In this document: positions 21,340-32,978 of the stretch, piece by piece
Position numbering within the stretch: the first letter of the stretch is position 1
How the letters are laid out: each line of letters opens with the position of its first letter
Assembly: GCF_000315625.1 (NCBI RefSeq)
Contig: NW_005434627.1
Coordinates: forward strand, 491,409 to 555,408
Length of the DNA stretch: 64,000 nt
Origin: Guillardia theta CCMP2712
Taxonomy: Eukaryota > Cryptophyceae > Pyrenomonadales > Geminigeraceae
Direction: 5' to 3'
The notes under the pieces: model-generated
What the model was told of the DNA's origin: nothing
Databases searched by the model: none
What the model saw: the letters and a program-made list of their open reading frames with translations, nothing else
Position numbers and translations under genes: made by a program

Positions 21340-23763
21340 ATGAAAGCAAGGACTGTCGTCGTCGTGTCCATCCTAGCAGGGATGGCCAGCGTGTTCAGCG
21401 TTTGGACGGAGTGGCGTACCAAGGCGATCAAGCTAGGAAGCCCGAACACTGATCTCCGAGTCATCTTTTCTCTTCAGTTCTGGGAGATTCTTCTCGACTC
21501 CTATCCTCATAAGCTAATCATGTTGAACTTCGGCTGCAACCTTCTCTATCTCGTCGGCAAGGTTTTACAGCTCCTGCTCCTGGGGCAGCTGAGGGAGCTG
21601 GAGGCCGCGAAGATCAGCGATCGCGTCAGGACATACGTCCTCGTCAAGTTCATCTTCATGGGAGCTATCCTGCAAGACCACGACGAGAAGGAGATGATGG
21701 TGTGGTTTGTGTGGCTGGCCCTGGTGGGTTTCTTGAAGCAGCTCGGGCTATTGGCGAGGGACCGTCTTGAGTTCATGATGTTGTCGGTACAGACGAAGAG
21801 CGTCGACTATGCTCGTCTCGGGCTGCTCATCGCCTTTGTTCTCACCTGCGACGCTGTTCTCATGCGCTGCTGCCTCATGATCTTCGGCTGCTGGCCGTCC
21901 AAGTGCGAGGCCGGAGGGTTCGGGGTCACGCTGCTGCTGCTTTTCGAGTGCGTCCTCATTATCGTCGACAGCGCGCAGACGATCATAAGATTCTGCATCC
22001 ACATGATCAACTTGTCACGCGATGGGCACTGGGAGCAGCGGAGCCTCTACTCCTTCTACACGGAGGCTGCAGCGGAACTCATCAACAACTTTCTGAGCCT
22101 GTTTCATTACGGTCATGTCTGGATGATCCATGGCATGTCAGTCACGTTCACAGACGCGATGCTGTTTCTCCTGACGCGGAGCATCGTGAACAGCATCCGA
22201 TCAAAGTTCTCTTCCCTCTCAGCGTTCCTCAACATTGACAAGCGCTTCCATGACGCCACTTCGGAGGAGTTGGCGCAGGTCGACGACAAGTGTTCTATCT
22301 GCTGGGAGACGATGTCAAAGGCCAAGGTTCTGCCGTGCGGGCATGCTTTCCACCTGGTCTGTCTCAGGTGCTGAGCTGCTCCTCCGATCCTCTCCCAGCC
22401 TCCCACTCATGGTTCTGCAGGGGCTGGATCGAGCATTCAGCAACATGTCCAAATTGCAGGCGATCCATCTCGGGTGACAGCTCGGCAGAAGAACGACAGA
22501 ACAATATGCAGGATGGAAGGGCAGAAGATGGTAACAATGCTGGACTGCAGGAAGAGGGATTCAGGTTCATCCCTGCCTCCCTCTCTCCTTCCATCCATCC
22601 ATCCATCTCCCTCCCTCCCTCCCTCCCTCCCTCCCTCCCTCCCTCCCTCCCTCCCTCCCTCCCTCCCTCCCTCCCTCCCTCCCTCCCTCCCCATGTTTGT
22701 TCCTTCTCTCCCCTTCTCTCTCGCTTCCAACTTCCCGGGGGTCTCACGCTGCAGCAGAAACGGCGGTGCGAACCTTCCGGGGCAGAGAAGGCGGTGGAGC
22801 ATTTTGAGATGGTGAGGCCGAGGAGGCTTGCCGGTTGTTTGATCCCAACGCTGCAGGTTGTCGATGAATGAGAATGGCAGACAAGGAGGAAATCAGCGGA
22901 GAGGTTTCCTCCCCTTTCTGAGAGATGTCTCTCTGCAGGCAGATGAAATCCCGCAGGTATTGTTTTGTTCACGCTCGAGAGTTTTCATGAGGATGATGCT
23001 TGCTGCGGCAGGAAATCGTGCAGTCTGTCCTTAACGTCATGCCGAATCTGTCGCCCAGGGCGGTGAGCAATGATTTGATGATCATGATTTATCATGAATC
23101 ATGATTACGAGGATAGAGTCCATGGTGGTGGTGGTGGTGGTGGTGGTGGTGGTGGTGGTGGTGGTGGATGATAGTGGAGAAAAGGATCGTGTGGTGGAGG
23201 AGGAGAGGATGGTGGTGGTGGTGATGAGGATGATGATGATGATGATCACGATGATTTTGATCACGATCACGATCAGGATCACGATGATCATGATAGAAAT
23301 ATCTTGGCTCTGATCGGCCAACCCCCAGGTTCGACAGGATCTCATCAGAACCATGGACGTTCAAGTCACTGTCAACAGGTTTGACCATCCTCCCAACTCT
23401 CTTCCCTTCTTACTCCTTTCCCCTTAAAGGGGCCTTGAAGGCCTGATCGCCGAGGCGAGCTCGCCCATGCCACCCCCCAGCCAGCAGAGGGTAAGCAGCA
23501 AGCTCTTGTGCTCCTGCTCCTCTGCTCACCAGTTGCTCCTCCAGCCTCGCCCACCGCAGGAAGCGGACGGGGAGCGTGACGCTGGTCCCCAGCGAAGTGA
23601 GGATGAAATCTCGCAAGAAGAAGACTTGCGGAGGCAAGGGAGTGAGAGTCAAGGGAGGGACGTCCGTGCGGCAGCAGCAGCGGCAGCAGCAGCGGCAGAA
23701 GCGGCAGCCGACGATGGAGCCAACCAGAGGTCGGAAGAGGGAGAAACAGCAGGCGAAGGTTGA
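21340..23763 (+). CDS. gp78/AMFR-like multi-pass RING-H2 + CUE ubiquitin ligase
   Basis: gp78/Hrd1-type ligases sit in the ER membrane and ubiquitinate misfolded proteins for ERAD. Eight exons: 21340-22367, 22421-22564, 22755-22811, 22857-22956, 23012-23062, 23329-23378, 23430-23490 and 23560-23763. Total 564 aa, phases close. Residues 1-310 contain several hydrophobic segments, starting with a signal-anchor-like TVVVVSILAGMASVF. RING-H2 is at about 318-355: CSICWETM, LPCGHAFHLVC, then WIEHSATCPNC across the first intron. A CUE-like ubiquitin-binding domain is at about 444-490: VLNVMPNLSPRA, VRQDLIRTMDVQ and NRGLEGLIAEA, split over three exons as in gp78. The C-terminus is acidic/Ala-rich (a GCA/GCG repeat) and probably disordered. 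Intron 22565-22754 is a (CCCT)n tract. The exon 3 acceptor is a CAGCAG tandem, so a one-codon variation is possible. Confidence 0.85.
22600..22692. repeat. (CCCT)n microsatellite inside a gp78-like gene intron
   Basis: About 23 tetranucleotide units on the sense strand, just upstream of the 3' splice site, where it can double as a polypyrimidine tract. Translations give Pro/Ser or Gly/Arg/Glu runs that are artefacts. Confidence 0.9.
23126..23170. repeat. (GTG)n microsatellite in intron 5 of the gp78-like gene
   Basis: A GTG trinucleotide run followed by GAT/GTG-rich DNA inside the 266-nt intron 23063-23328. This intron is much longer than its neighbours because of the repeat. Confidence 0.85.
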
Positions 23764-24646
23764 TTTTCTCGATTGAGGAGTCAGGGTTGACGACCCCGCA
23801 GAAATCTCGGAGGAGACGACTTGCGCGGCAGAGGGAGGAGAGATGGTACAGCGCAGAATGCTTCTCGCTCAGGCGGTTCGTTGCATGGAGTTGGGAGGGG
23901 CATGTCTGACTTGTGACGCCTCAGGCTATGAGAAGAGCCGCACCAAAGGAGCACCAGGAGTGACTCGGATCAACTTCTTCTTCTCTTGTAACATACTCGA
24001 CTCATGCTTTCATATCCTTCCCTGCGGCTCACTGAAGGCTCTCTCAACACCCAACACGCTCACCCTCACCCCGCAACAGTGCCCAGCCAGCCTGCTGACA
24101 GTGTGGCGTCTGGCGGGGGACCTTCATTGTCATGGCACAAACAGACTCAGTGCCGCAAGGTTGCCACTGTCCGGGCGATTCAAGTCGCCACGGCCGCGCC
24201 GCACTGAGCCCGCCCGGCACCGCCGGGCCCGGCGCACTCGGAAGGGGACTCAGTGAACGGTCAGTACCGAAGTCTTTTACTCAAAGTTAAGTCAGAGTGA
24301 CGCACCTCACACCGTTGGGCTGTAGACTGATTATTTTACTCAAATATGCTAATCTTCACGTGCGAATGCTGCTAACGAAAGCGAGGGAGCGAAATATGGC
24401 GAGGGACGAGAAGGAGGGAGGGAGGGAAGATGAGAGGGAGGGAGGCATGGAGTGGGCAGAGATGGGCGAAGGAGCAAAGGGAGGAGCAAAGGGAGGAGCG
24501 AGCAAGTGGGAGGGAGAGGGCAGGCAATTCGCACACGTAACGTTACATGCACATGGCATCTCGTGGCTAAAGCAACACCAATGATGATCGATGACATTCG
24601 ATTGAGCAGGTAGACTGAAGGAGGTTCTTGTCATCTTTCATCAAAG
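23764..24646. other. Intergenic, contains GC island D and dispersed motif copy 2
   Basis: 24050-24262 is GC-rich (GCCGGGCCCGGCG and GACTCAGTGA words). It is followed at 24276-24292 by TTTACTCAAAGTTAAGT, the dispersed motif. 24400-24520 is purine-rich (GGGAGGGA). A frame at 23843-24256 runs into the island and is not supported. Confidence 0.5.
24276..24292 (+). repeat. Dispersed motif TTTACTCAAAGTTAAGT, copy 2
   Basis: Matches 17 consecutive bases of the copies at 4165-4184 (-) and 46659-46678 (+). It lies 14 bases 3' of GC island D, the same geometry as copy 1 and island B. Confidence 0.6.
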
Positions 24647-26819
24647 ATGCAGAGCACGACTTCCATCGATCTGCAGCTGGTCAGTGTGTTGGTGTACTTT
24701 GATTCTGTTCCTGACATGCCGCTGACAGTTCTGGCAACTTTCTTCCAACAATGAGAGCGAAAGAACGAGCTCGTCATTTGTTCTGTGTAAAGATTTGATC
24801 AAATGTCAGAAAGACTTTACCGCAGCGAACAAGACAGGCCAGAAGGGCAAGCTGGAAGAGATGATGTGCAGCGATCTGAGCTACACTGTGAAGCGACTTT
24901 TGCGGGGCATGGCTTCGTCAAGAGACGGGTCGAGACACGGGTTCTCCATGACGTTCAGTGTGCTGTTGAAGGCGTTCAGCTTCATTGATGGTAACGAGAT
25001 TTTTGACATGATGTTGGACCTGCTGAAGGTCAAGGGCGTGACCAGTCAAGAGGAGAAGGAGTCGAACTTTGGTAGGCTCTTCGGATGTTTTGCTATCATC
25101 AGGTCAAGGTTTGCTGGGCAGAAGGTGGAGATTGATGGGGAGGCGTTGGAGGACTCCCTTTTCTGGAAGTTGATGAGCGAGTTGAGGAGACTGTCTAAGA
25201 CGAAGTTCTACATGGAAGAGAGCTGTACATCAGCGATGCTCACGCTCATGTCGTCGGTGAAGGGTGACGCTTTTCAGAAGCATGTGGCTGGCAGGATGCG
25301 GGAGTGGCTCAAGGAGGTGGAGGTGGAGGAGATGACACCCAGTGATCTCGAGCTGCACCTTGCGATCGAGTGGTACGGCAAGTCTGACAGGAAGAAGCTG
25401 CTGAGCTCGGACATGGTCAGCAAGATGTGCGAGCCGCTCAAGAACAGCGCTACGTCCCATCCTCGCGTCCATGGCGTCTGGTTGCTGATCTTTGAGATGC
25501 TGGGGCTACAGACCGGCCGGAACGTGTTTGGGGAGACTGTAGGAAGGAAGGACAGTGAGGAGATCGAGCAGAGCAGCCGGCAGGCGCTGGAGAGGCTGTG
25601 GCAGACAGTGGTCGATGAAGGCTTGATGCTGTCGGGGCACGAGAGGAGGTTCTTGGGGCTGTCGTTGTGTGAGATGCTGGTGAAGGAGCTGCCCAGCAAG
25701 GAGTCGAAGATCGTCCTGTCGCCCAACGTGATGAGCTGCCTCGTCAACAACGCGGGGAGGAAGGGAACGCTGCTGAGAGACGTGTCGCTCAAGCTTGTTA
25801 ACGCCATCATAGCGCGAGCCAAGACCAGCCCAGTCTTCTCCGAGAGCCTCCTGCAGGTTTTCGTCGCCCGCCATCGTGATTTTGACAAGATGACCAAGAC
25901 GAGGACGATGGGGACGCTGGTGGAGAACTTGGACGCCAACAGCGCCATGGGTCACCTGCATCGTCTGCTCTCCATCTTCATGGACAAGACTGGTGAGTCG
26001 CAAGCCAACGAGCGAGGTTCCCCCAAGATATGGGCGCTTGACAACATCCTCTCCCTCATCTCCCGGTCCTCCGACAAGTTCCCTCAGCCCGTCTTGCAGT
26101 ACCTCCTCCTCTGGACCATGACCATGGCCTTCTTCACGCGTGAAGACGCCAAGGGCAAGCAGAAGATCGCGGATGCTCCTGCCTGTGACTTCGTCAAGTC
26201 AAAGTTTCTCAGCTTCGTTGAAGAACTTTCGCACCATCGGCAAGCTGACAAGGACGAGGCCATGGAGGTGGAAACGAGCGGAGGAGTCGAAAAGATCTCC
26301 AAACTCCTCAAGACTGACCTTCAGCCAGTGCTAGGTCGCTATCGTTCCTCCATCTTCCTGTCTTATTCTCCTTTCCTCTCCTCTTCTTCCCTGTTCCTCC
26401 TCTCTCTTCTTTCCTCCCCTCTCTTCTCTCACTCCTCCTCTTCTCACTCCTCTCACTCTTTCATTCTCAACTTCACCCTCACCCACTCCCTCAACATCCT
26501 TCACTTCTCCTCCGTTCTTTCTCCCTCCCTTCTCCTCCTCTTACTTCATGTCATAGATGTCGTCAACAAAGACGATCTGGTCGGAAAGGCACTTTCTCTC
26601 CTCTCCTCCCGTACATCGCTGACTAGCAGCAGGACGGCAAGCTCAAGCACGCCAAAGTTTTCTGGCTGCTGCAGGCCAACCTGATGTAAAGTTGACCGTC
26701 TGAGCTGCAGCGACTGACATGTCCAGCAGGGCCGACGCGCTCGAGAAGGAATCATGGCAGCCGAACATCGCCACCCTTCCCGAGGTGAAGAAAGTGCTCA
26801 AGGATACCTGGTAAGGCTT

Positions 26820-26853
<34 letters not shown>

Positions 26854-29800
26854 CCGTCACTATCCTCCCTGGTCCTCCTCCTCCTCCTCCTCCTCCTCCT
26901 CCTCCTCCTCCTCCTCCTCCTCCCTCCTCCTCCTCCTCCTCACCCTCCTCCTCCTCCCCCTCCTCCTCCTCCTCCTCCTCCTCCTGCTCCCCGTCACTAT
27001 CCTCCCTGCTCCTGCTCCTGCTCCTGCTCCTGCTTCTGCTCCTGCTCCTGCTCCTGCTTCTGCTCCTGCTCCTGCTCCTGCTCCCCGTTACTATCCTCCC
27101 TGCTCCTGCTCCTGCTCCTGCTCCTTCTCTTGTTCCTGCCTTCTGCCCCTTCCCTCATTTCTCCTCTCATCTCATTGCCCTCACCTTGTATTGCTGTCTC
27201 TCCTTCCATCTTTGAGATCGATACAGGAAAGACGTCAAAACCATGACGTCTCATCTGAATCGTCAGGATATTTCCAGCAAGGTATAGCACCTTGCTTCTC
27301 CTCCTCTTCCTCTTCTTCTTCCTCTTCCTCCTCTTCCTCCTGTCTCGTCTGTGACCTCCTCCTCCTCATCCTGTCACTTCCCCCTGCTCATCCTGTCGTG
27401 TTTCCCCCTTCCTTGTCCTAGTCGTCCATCTCCTGCCTCGTTCCTTCTTCTCTCTCGAACCTCTTCATCCTCCATCTCTCTTCTGACAACATTGCAGGCT
27501 CGCATTCAAATCGAGTCCTTGCTCGAGCTCTTTCTCACCAGTCGCCTGGAATTTCTTTCAGACTTCTCTCAGACTTCTGACGTTCTTGTTGAGCTCCAAC
27601 AATGTTACAAGAAGATCGCAAAGTAAGAGCCTCCTTCATCTCTTCTCATCTGCTTCTCCTATTTCTTTTGCTATCTCCTTCTTCTCTTTCTTCTCTTTTC
27701 ATCTTCTCCTCCTGTTTCTTGCGCTATCTTCTTTTGTTCCTTCTGTGTTGCTTCTACTCCTCTTCTTTATCTCCCGTATCTTCTCAGTCTTCCATCCTTC
27801 ATCTCATTTTCTTTCAGAGTTCTTGGGCTGGAAAAGCCCCCGAAAGGAAAGAAGGTCAGTTGCAAGAGGAGGAAGAGGATGGAAAAGGAGGACGAGGACA
27901 AGGACGAGGACAAGGACGAGGACGACGAGGACGAGGAGGACGAGGAGGATGGAAAAGGAGGACGAGGACGAGGACGAGGACGATGAGGATGGAAAGAGAG
28001 GAGAACGACGAGGAGAATGAGGAATAAAAAATATGAGAGTCAGATTAGGACAAAAGGGAAGAGGAGGAGGAGGAAGTAGTGGTAGTGGTGGTAGTGCAGA
28101 TGATGGTGATAGTGACGGAGATTCGCTTCTAACTGGGAGGAACTTGGCAGGAAGCAGCTAAGGAGGAGGAGGAGGAGGAGGAGGTGATGACAGTCTTCGT
28201 GGAGCTCCTCCTCTCTCTCCTGGCACGACCGTCTGCTGCTCTTCGCTCGGTCGTCAAGAGAAACTTCCGTGCCTTCTGCGACTTTCTCACCCCCGGGGCT
28301 GTTGGCGTGTTGACCACCGTCCTCTCTCAGTCCGGTAAGGCCCTCCTCTTCCTCCTCTTCCCCCTCTTCCTTCTCCTCGTCCCCTTCCTCCCCTCTCTCC
28401 TCCTCCTCCCTTGCTCACATCCCTGCTATCCCTCGCCTTCCTCTTCTCACTCCTCTTCCCTCCGCCTCTCTTCCATCTTCTCCTCCTCTCCCTGCCTCGT
28501 TCCTTCGTCTCAGTTTCTATCCCTCGGCCCCTAATCTTACGTCTTTTGTCTTGCAGACAAGGATTTGTTCAATGAAGAAGCAGAAGAGGAGGAGGAGGAG
28601 GAGGAGGAGGACGATGACGATGACGACGACGACGACGAGGACGATGAAGATGAAGATGAAGATGAGGATGACGACGAAGATGAAGATGAGGATGACGACG
28701 AAGATGAAGATAAGGAGCCGAAAGCTTCAGCAGCAGACGTTCGAAAGGTGAGGAGGAAGAGAGGGAGGAGAGGATGAAACTGAGCAGAGCGCAGGTGAAT
28801 GTGGAGGAGGATGACGATGATGAGGAGTGGGACGATGAGAAGATGTTTGCCATGGACAAGCTGATAGCCGAGGCGTTCAAGAGCAAGCAGGAGGAGAGGA
28901 GGCTCGCCAAGCAGAGCAGCAGCATGTCGCTGATCCTCAAGCTCCGCACCCTTGAGCTTGTTGAGATCTTTCTCTCGCGCTCTCCCTCCTCTCCTCTCGT
29001 CCTCGACCTCCTCGAGCCTCTCCTCGCCCTCGCCGTCAGCGGAGGGTCAGACGGTAGCGCAGGAGGAGAGTCGAGGGAGCAGCGGGTGGATTTCTTCGCC
29101 AAGGCTTCGATCGTGTACGCGGAGAGGCTGTGCAAGCTCAAGACTGTACCGCAGCTGAGCAGCGAGGAGGAGGAGGAGAAGGTTGCTTCTTCCCTGAAGA
29201 TGCTCTTCGCTCGGATGGGGGCCCCGCACCAGGGGGAGCTAGTCGCTGCCGGCCTCTTCTTCCTCCTCCGCGTCATCTCGGCCAACAGAAGTCGCGAGGG
29301 GCTGGTGGAGGAGGCGACGAAGCAGCTGCGTGAGAGTCTCCTGCTGTGGACCTCTAAGAAGCACTCGAGTATCCGCCCGCTTGTCTTCCAGCAGCTCGTC
29401 CAGCGTCACCCCTGGCTCGGCTGGCGCGTTGCCGAGTCGCTCGCGTCCTCCCTGCCCTCGAGCAAGTCGGACTTCCTCGCCGGCGCCTGCATGGACATCC
29501 TCCTCTCCCTCCTGCGCGACCAGCAGGCCATGACCAAGGAGGAGAATCTGCCGCATGCTCGAGCTCTCTTCGCTTCTCTCCCTGCCCTGCTGGCTGCAGC
29601 TGTTGGCGACAACCTGGAGGAGGAGGGAGGGAAGAAGAAGTCTCGCCTCCTCTCCTCTGCCCTCGCCCTCTCCACCCGCCTCGTGCAGGCGGCAGGCAAG
29701 TTGCCTGAGCTGAAGCTTGAGCTCGCGCCCCTCCGGTCCCTCGCTGAGAAGATCTCGACGAGCAAGAGCAGCAGCAGCTCCAAGGCGATCAAGGACTCGA

Positions 29801-30034
29801 CCAAACGGGTGAGCTCTTCCCTCCTCCTCCACCTTCCTCCTCCCTCCTCGTCCTCTTTCCCTCCAACCCGCCCTCCTCCTTTCATCCTTTTCTCTTCTTC
29901 ACGTCTCCTCTCCCCTCCTGCTCTTGATTGACTTGCTGCAGCTGGTGGCGTTGATGGATGCCAAGGAGCCCAAGGAGAAGAAGCGAGGAAGCGACTCGGC
30001 AGCAGCGACGCCGAGAAAGAAGTCGAAGAAGTGA
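24647..30034 (+). CDS. MYBBP1A / Pol5 (DNA polymerase phi) family nucleolar protein
   Basis: Despite the polymerase name, this family acts in rRNA synthesis and ribosome biogenesis in the nucleolus. Twelve exons: 24647-24679, 24729-26334, 26557-26579, 26633-26685, 26730-26810, 27227-27281, 27498-27622, 27818-27854, 28151-28334, 28557-28747, 28795-29808 and 29942-30034. They total 1164 aa (yeast Pol5 is about 1020, human MYBBP1A about 1330), with all phases closing. Family blocks seen: FWQLSS near the start, YTVKRLLRGMASSRDGSRHG, FGRLFGCFAI, VMTVFVELLLSLLARPSA with FCDFLTPGAVGVL, and KMFAMDKLIAEAFKSK. An acidic Asp/Glu run lies at about residues 740-785 and a second one around 800. The Lys-rich C-terminus (TPRKKSKK) looks like a nuclear/nucleolar signal. 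The long introns are CT-rich microsatellites. Confidence 0.88.
26811..27226. repeat. CTCCTG / CTC microsatellite intron of the MYBBP1A-like gene
   Basis: This whole intron is low complexity: CTCCTG hexanucleotides, then CTC runs, then CTCCTG again, with CCCGTCACTATCCTCCCTG spacers recurring three times, so a larger unit has been duplicated. Confidence 0.85.
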
Positions 30035-30887
30035 GGGAGACAGAGAAAGGAGAGAGAAGGAGGGATGAACTAGAAATGTACAGAGTGAAACCAGGAAAGA
30101 GATGAACGACTTCGAAATAATGCAACAATAACAATCAGATGATCTTTTCTTCCTTCTTGCTTGTCCTCTCTCTTCTCTCCTCTTCCTCCTCATTTTCCTT
30201 GTGTTTGAAATCTCTGTGCTGTTCTCCATCATAGTTTTCTCCATTTTCTCCATCATCATTGTCTTCATCATAGTTTTCTCCATCATCATTGTCTTCATCA
30301 TAGTTTTCTTCACCGTTGTTTTCTTCTTCATATTCTTCATATTTACAACTTGCAATCTACGACCTCTCACTTCGAATCACCCCAGAACGCAAGTGAGCCC
30401 CATGACAAGATCATTCCTTCCTCCATCCTCCCTCCTATATCCCCCGACCTGCCGATCCCCGTCAGCTCTCCTCCTCCTCCCTCCCCCCCCCCAACGGTTC
30501 TTAAAACTTATCGCTCTCTCTCTCTCTCTCTCTCATAAAAGGCCGAAGATATTGGGCACCCCCGATGCCACTACAAAATACCATGAATAATGGCTGGTGG
30601 CGCAGAGTGGTCTACGCTCCGTTCACTCTCAAAATCTATACCATGCCATGTTATATGCGGTGACTGTCCCCCACGTCTGTCGATGAGATGTATCTGCATT
30701 ATATGGTCTAGGAGTACGAGGAGATCTAGCATCTGCACACGTGACAAGATGCCCTTCCAGCCTACAAGAGAATCATAGCTTGGGAAGTTCGTGGACCCAG
30801 ACGTCTTTCCCATTGCATTGTGTGAACTCCATAGCCAGTTCATTGCAATGAGCGCTGACGACTCGTTAGCATTCGATGGCTGAGCTG
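30035..30887. other. Intergenic, simple repeats
   Basis: 30230-30320 has a 27-30-bp tandem unit of the type TTTTCTCCATCATCATTGTC repeated about three times. 30510-30533 is (CT)n. Nothing gene-like is supported up to the assembly gap. Confidence 0.6.
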
Positions 30888-31371
30888 NNNNNNNNNNNNN
30901 NNNNNNNNNNNNNNNNNNNNNNNNNNNNNNNNNNNNNNNNNNNNNNNNNNNNNNNNNNNNNNNNNNNNNNNNNNNNNNNNNNNNNNNNNNNNNNNNNNNN
31001 NNNNNNNNNNNNNNNNNNNNNNNNNNNNNNNNNNNNNNNNNNNNNNNNNNNNNNNNNNNNNNNNNNNNNNNNNNNNNNNNNNNNNNNNNNNNNNNNNNNN
31101 NNNNNNNNNNNNNNNNNNNNNNNNNNNNNNNNNNNNNNNNNNNNNNNNNNNNNNNNNNNNNNNNNNNNNNNNNNNNNNNNNNNNNNNNNNNNNNNNNNNN
31201 NNNNNNNNNNNNNNNNNNNNNNNNNNNNNNNNNNNNNNNNNNNNNNNNNNNNNNNNNNNNNNNNNNNNNNNNNNNNNNNNNNNNNNNNNNNNNNNNNNNN
31301 NNNNNNNNNNNNNNNNNNNNNNNNNNNNNNNNNNNNNNNNNNNNNNNNNNNNNNNNNNNNNNNNNNNNNNN
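30888..31371. other. Assembly gap (484 N)
   Basis: A run of N. Whatever is here is unknown. It lies just 3' of the giant gene on the minus strand, so its 3' UTR and even extra 3' exons could be hidden. Confidence 1.
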
Positions 31372-31389
31372 CTCTCACCTCTTACGTCC

Positions 31390-31512
31390 TCCATCTCTGT
31401 TCTCTCCTCCCTCCTCTCCTCCCTCCTCTCCTCCCTCCTCTCCTCCCTCCTCTCCTCCCTCCTCTCCTCCCTCCTCTCCTCCCTCCCCTTCCTCTTCCTC
31501 TTCCTCTTCCTT
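31390..31512. repeat. (CTCCTCTCC)n microsatellite next to the gap
   Basis: Pyrimidine-only tandem repeat directly right of the gap, the likely reason assembly failed. It lies 3' of the giant gene stop at 31537. Confidence 0.85.
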
Positions 31513-31536
31513 CTCCTCGTCCACGACCTTTGCTTA

Positions 31537-32910
31537 TCAATGTCCGGGCTGACTATGACCGGAGCGAACAGCTCGAAGAATTCTTCGCCCTTCTGCCAGG
31601 GGAACCTGATGACAGGCGTCAGCAGCTGACGGGCCCCCGACTTGCCTCCACCTCTTGGCCAGCAGCCGGTAGGTGAAGATGTAGGACAAGACCATGATCG
31701 CGAACCCTCCGACTGCGATGACGACGATGAGCCAGACAGGGAACGTGGAGCTCTTGACGTTGATCGTGCTGCCCAGGACTGATGGAGGGGGAGAAGTTTG
31801 CGGGGTAGCGACCTCGGCCCCCCCCAGCACGATGAGGTTAGCGTAGGCCGAGAAGGAAAGCAGAGTCACGCTCGTCTCCTCCTTCGCTACCATGAAGGTC
31901 GAGTTCACTGCCGAGCTCCAGCGCCAGATTCCGTTCTCCAGCCGATGGACCTTGACGAGCTGGCCGGCTGCTGGAGGCGATCGGACCGGCATCGTCAGCT
32001 GGACTCCAGGAGCGTTCAAGAGGATGCCTGACGGCTCGAGGTAGACGACCAGGTTGTTGCCCAACTGCATGAGGGCTGGGTTGGGGACGATAGGAGGAAG
32101 GAGCAGCTGCGTGAGCTCGACCGTTCCTGGCCCCCCTGCTGGCCATGCGCCTTGAGGGATCTCAAGGGAGATGCCGGAGGAGAGGTTGAGAAGTAGCGGC
32201 TGATTCATGGCGCGCCGGGAGGAAGAGGAGGGAACGAAGGTGATGGGAGAGGATACAGACTCCACGGGGATGCGGCAACCGGAGAAGGCGGGAGAGGAGG
32301 CCATCTTGTTGAGCACGACGAAGTTGAGGGAGGAGTCGAAGTAGCCGACGTGCCACCAGGAGCCGTCGGAGGCGGCGGTGGGGCGGAGGAGGATGGAAGA
32401 GGAGGACGGGTGCAGGTGGTCTTCGATCTCAAAGTTGATGTCCTGACCCCGCAAGTTCTGGTTGTCCAGCGATCGAGCCCACACGTCGATATGTCCTTGA
32501 GCAATCCCATCCAAGATCACCGCCTCCACGTCGTTGGCTGCCGAGAAGTATCGAACCTTTCCTGTCGTCCCCTTGAGCGTCGCAAACTTGCACGTCTGCC
32601 GGACAGACAGCGGAGTCTCGCAGGCTGCGTTGAAGGGCTCGTACGCTCCTGCGTCAGCACAAGGGAAGACCCAGAGGTCGAGGTTGGCGAAGACTTGCTG
32701 GTTCCAAGAGAGGATGATCCAGATGTTGTTGTCGGCAGGTGTAACGAAGGTGGACACAGTTTGGCTGTAGACCTCACCCGAGTACTTGACCGTCACCAAC
32801 TTGCTGATGTAGTTTTCTTTGTTCAGGCTCACAAGGTACTCTTGATAGTTCGATCCTTGCACTCCGAACAGCAAGTTGGAGAAGGAGATTCTGAGAAGAC
32901 AATCAGTGCA

Positions 32911-32978
<68 letters not shown>

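Noticed and set aside
22364-22972. 202-codon minus-strand frame
   Set aside because: It reads the antisense of gp78-like exons and a (CCCT)n intron; Gly/Arg/Glu runs are artefacts.
27586-28027. Frames rich in RTRTRT or GRGQGR
   Set aside because: Purine-rich intron repeats of the MYBBP1A-like gene; they do not join in phase with flanking exons.
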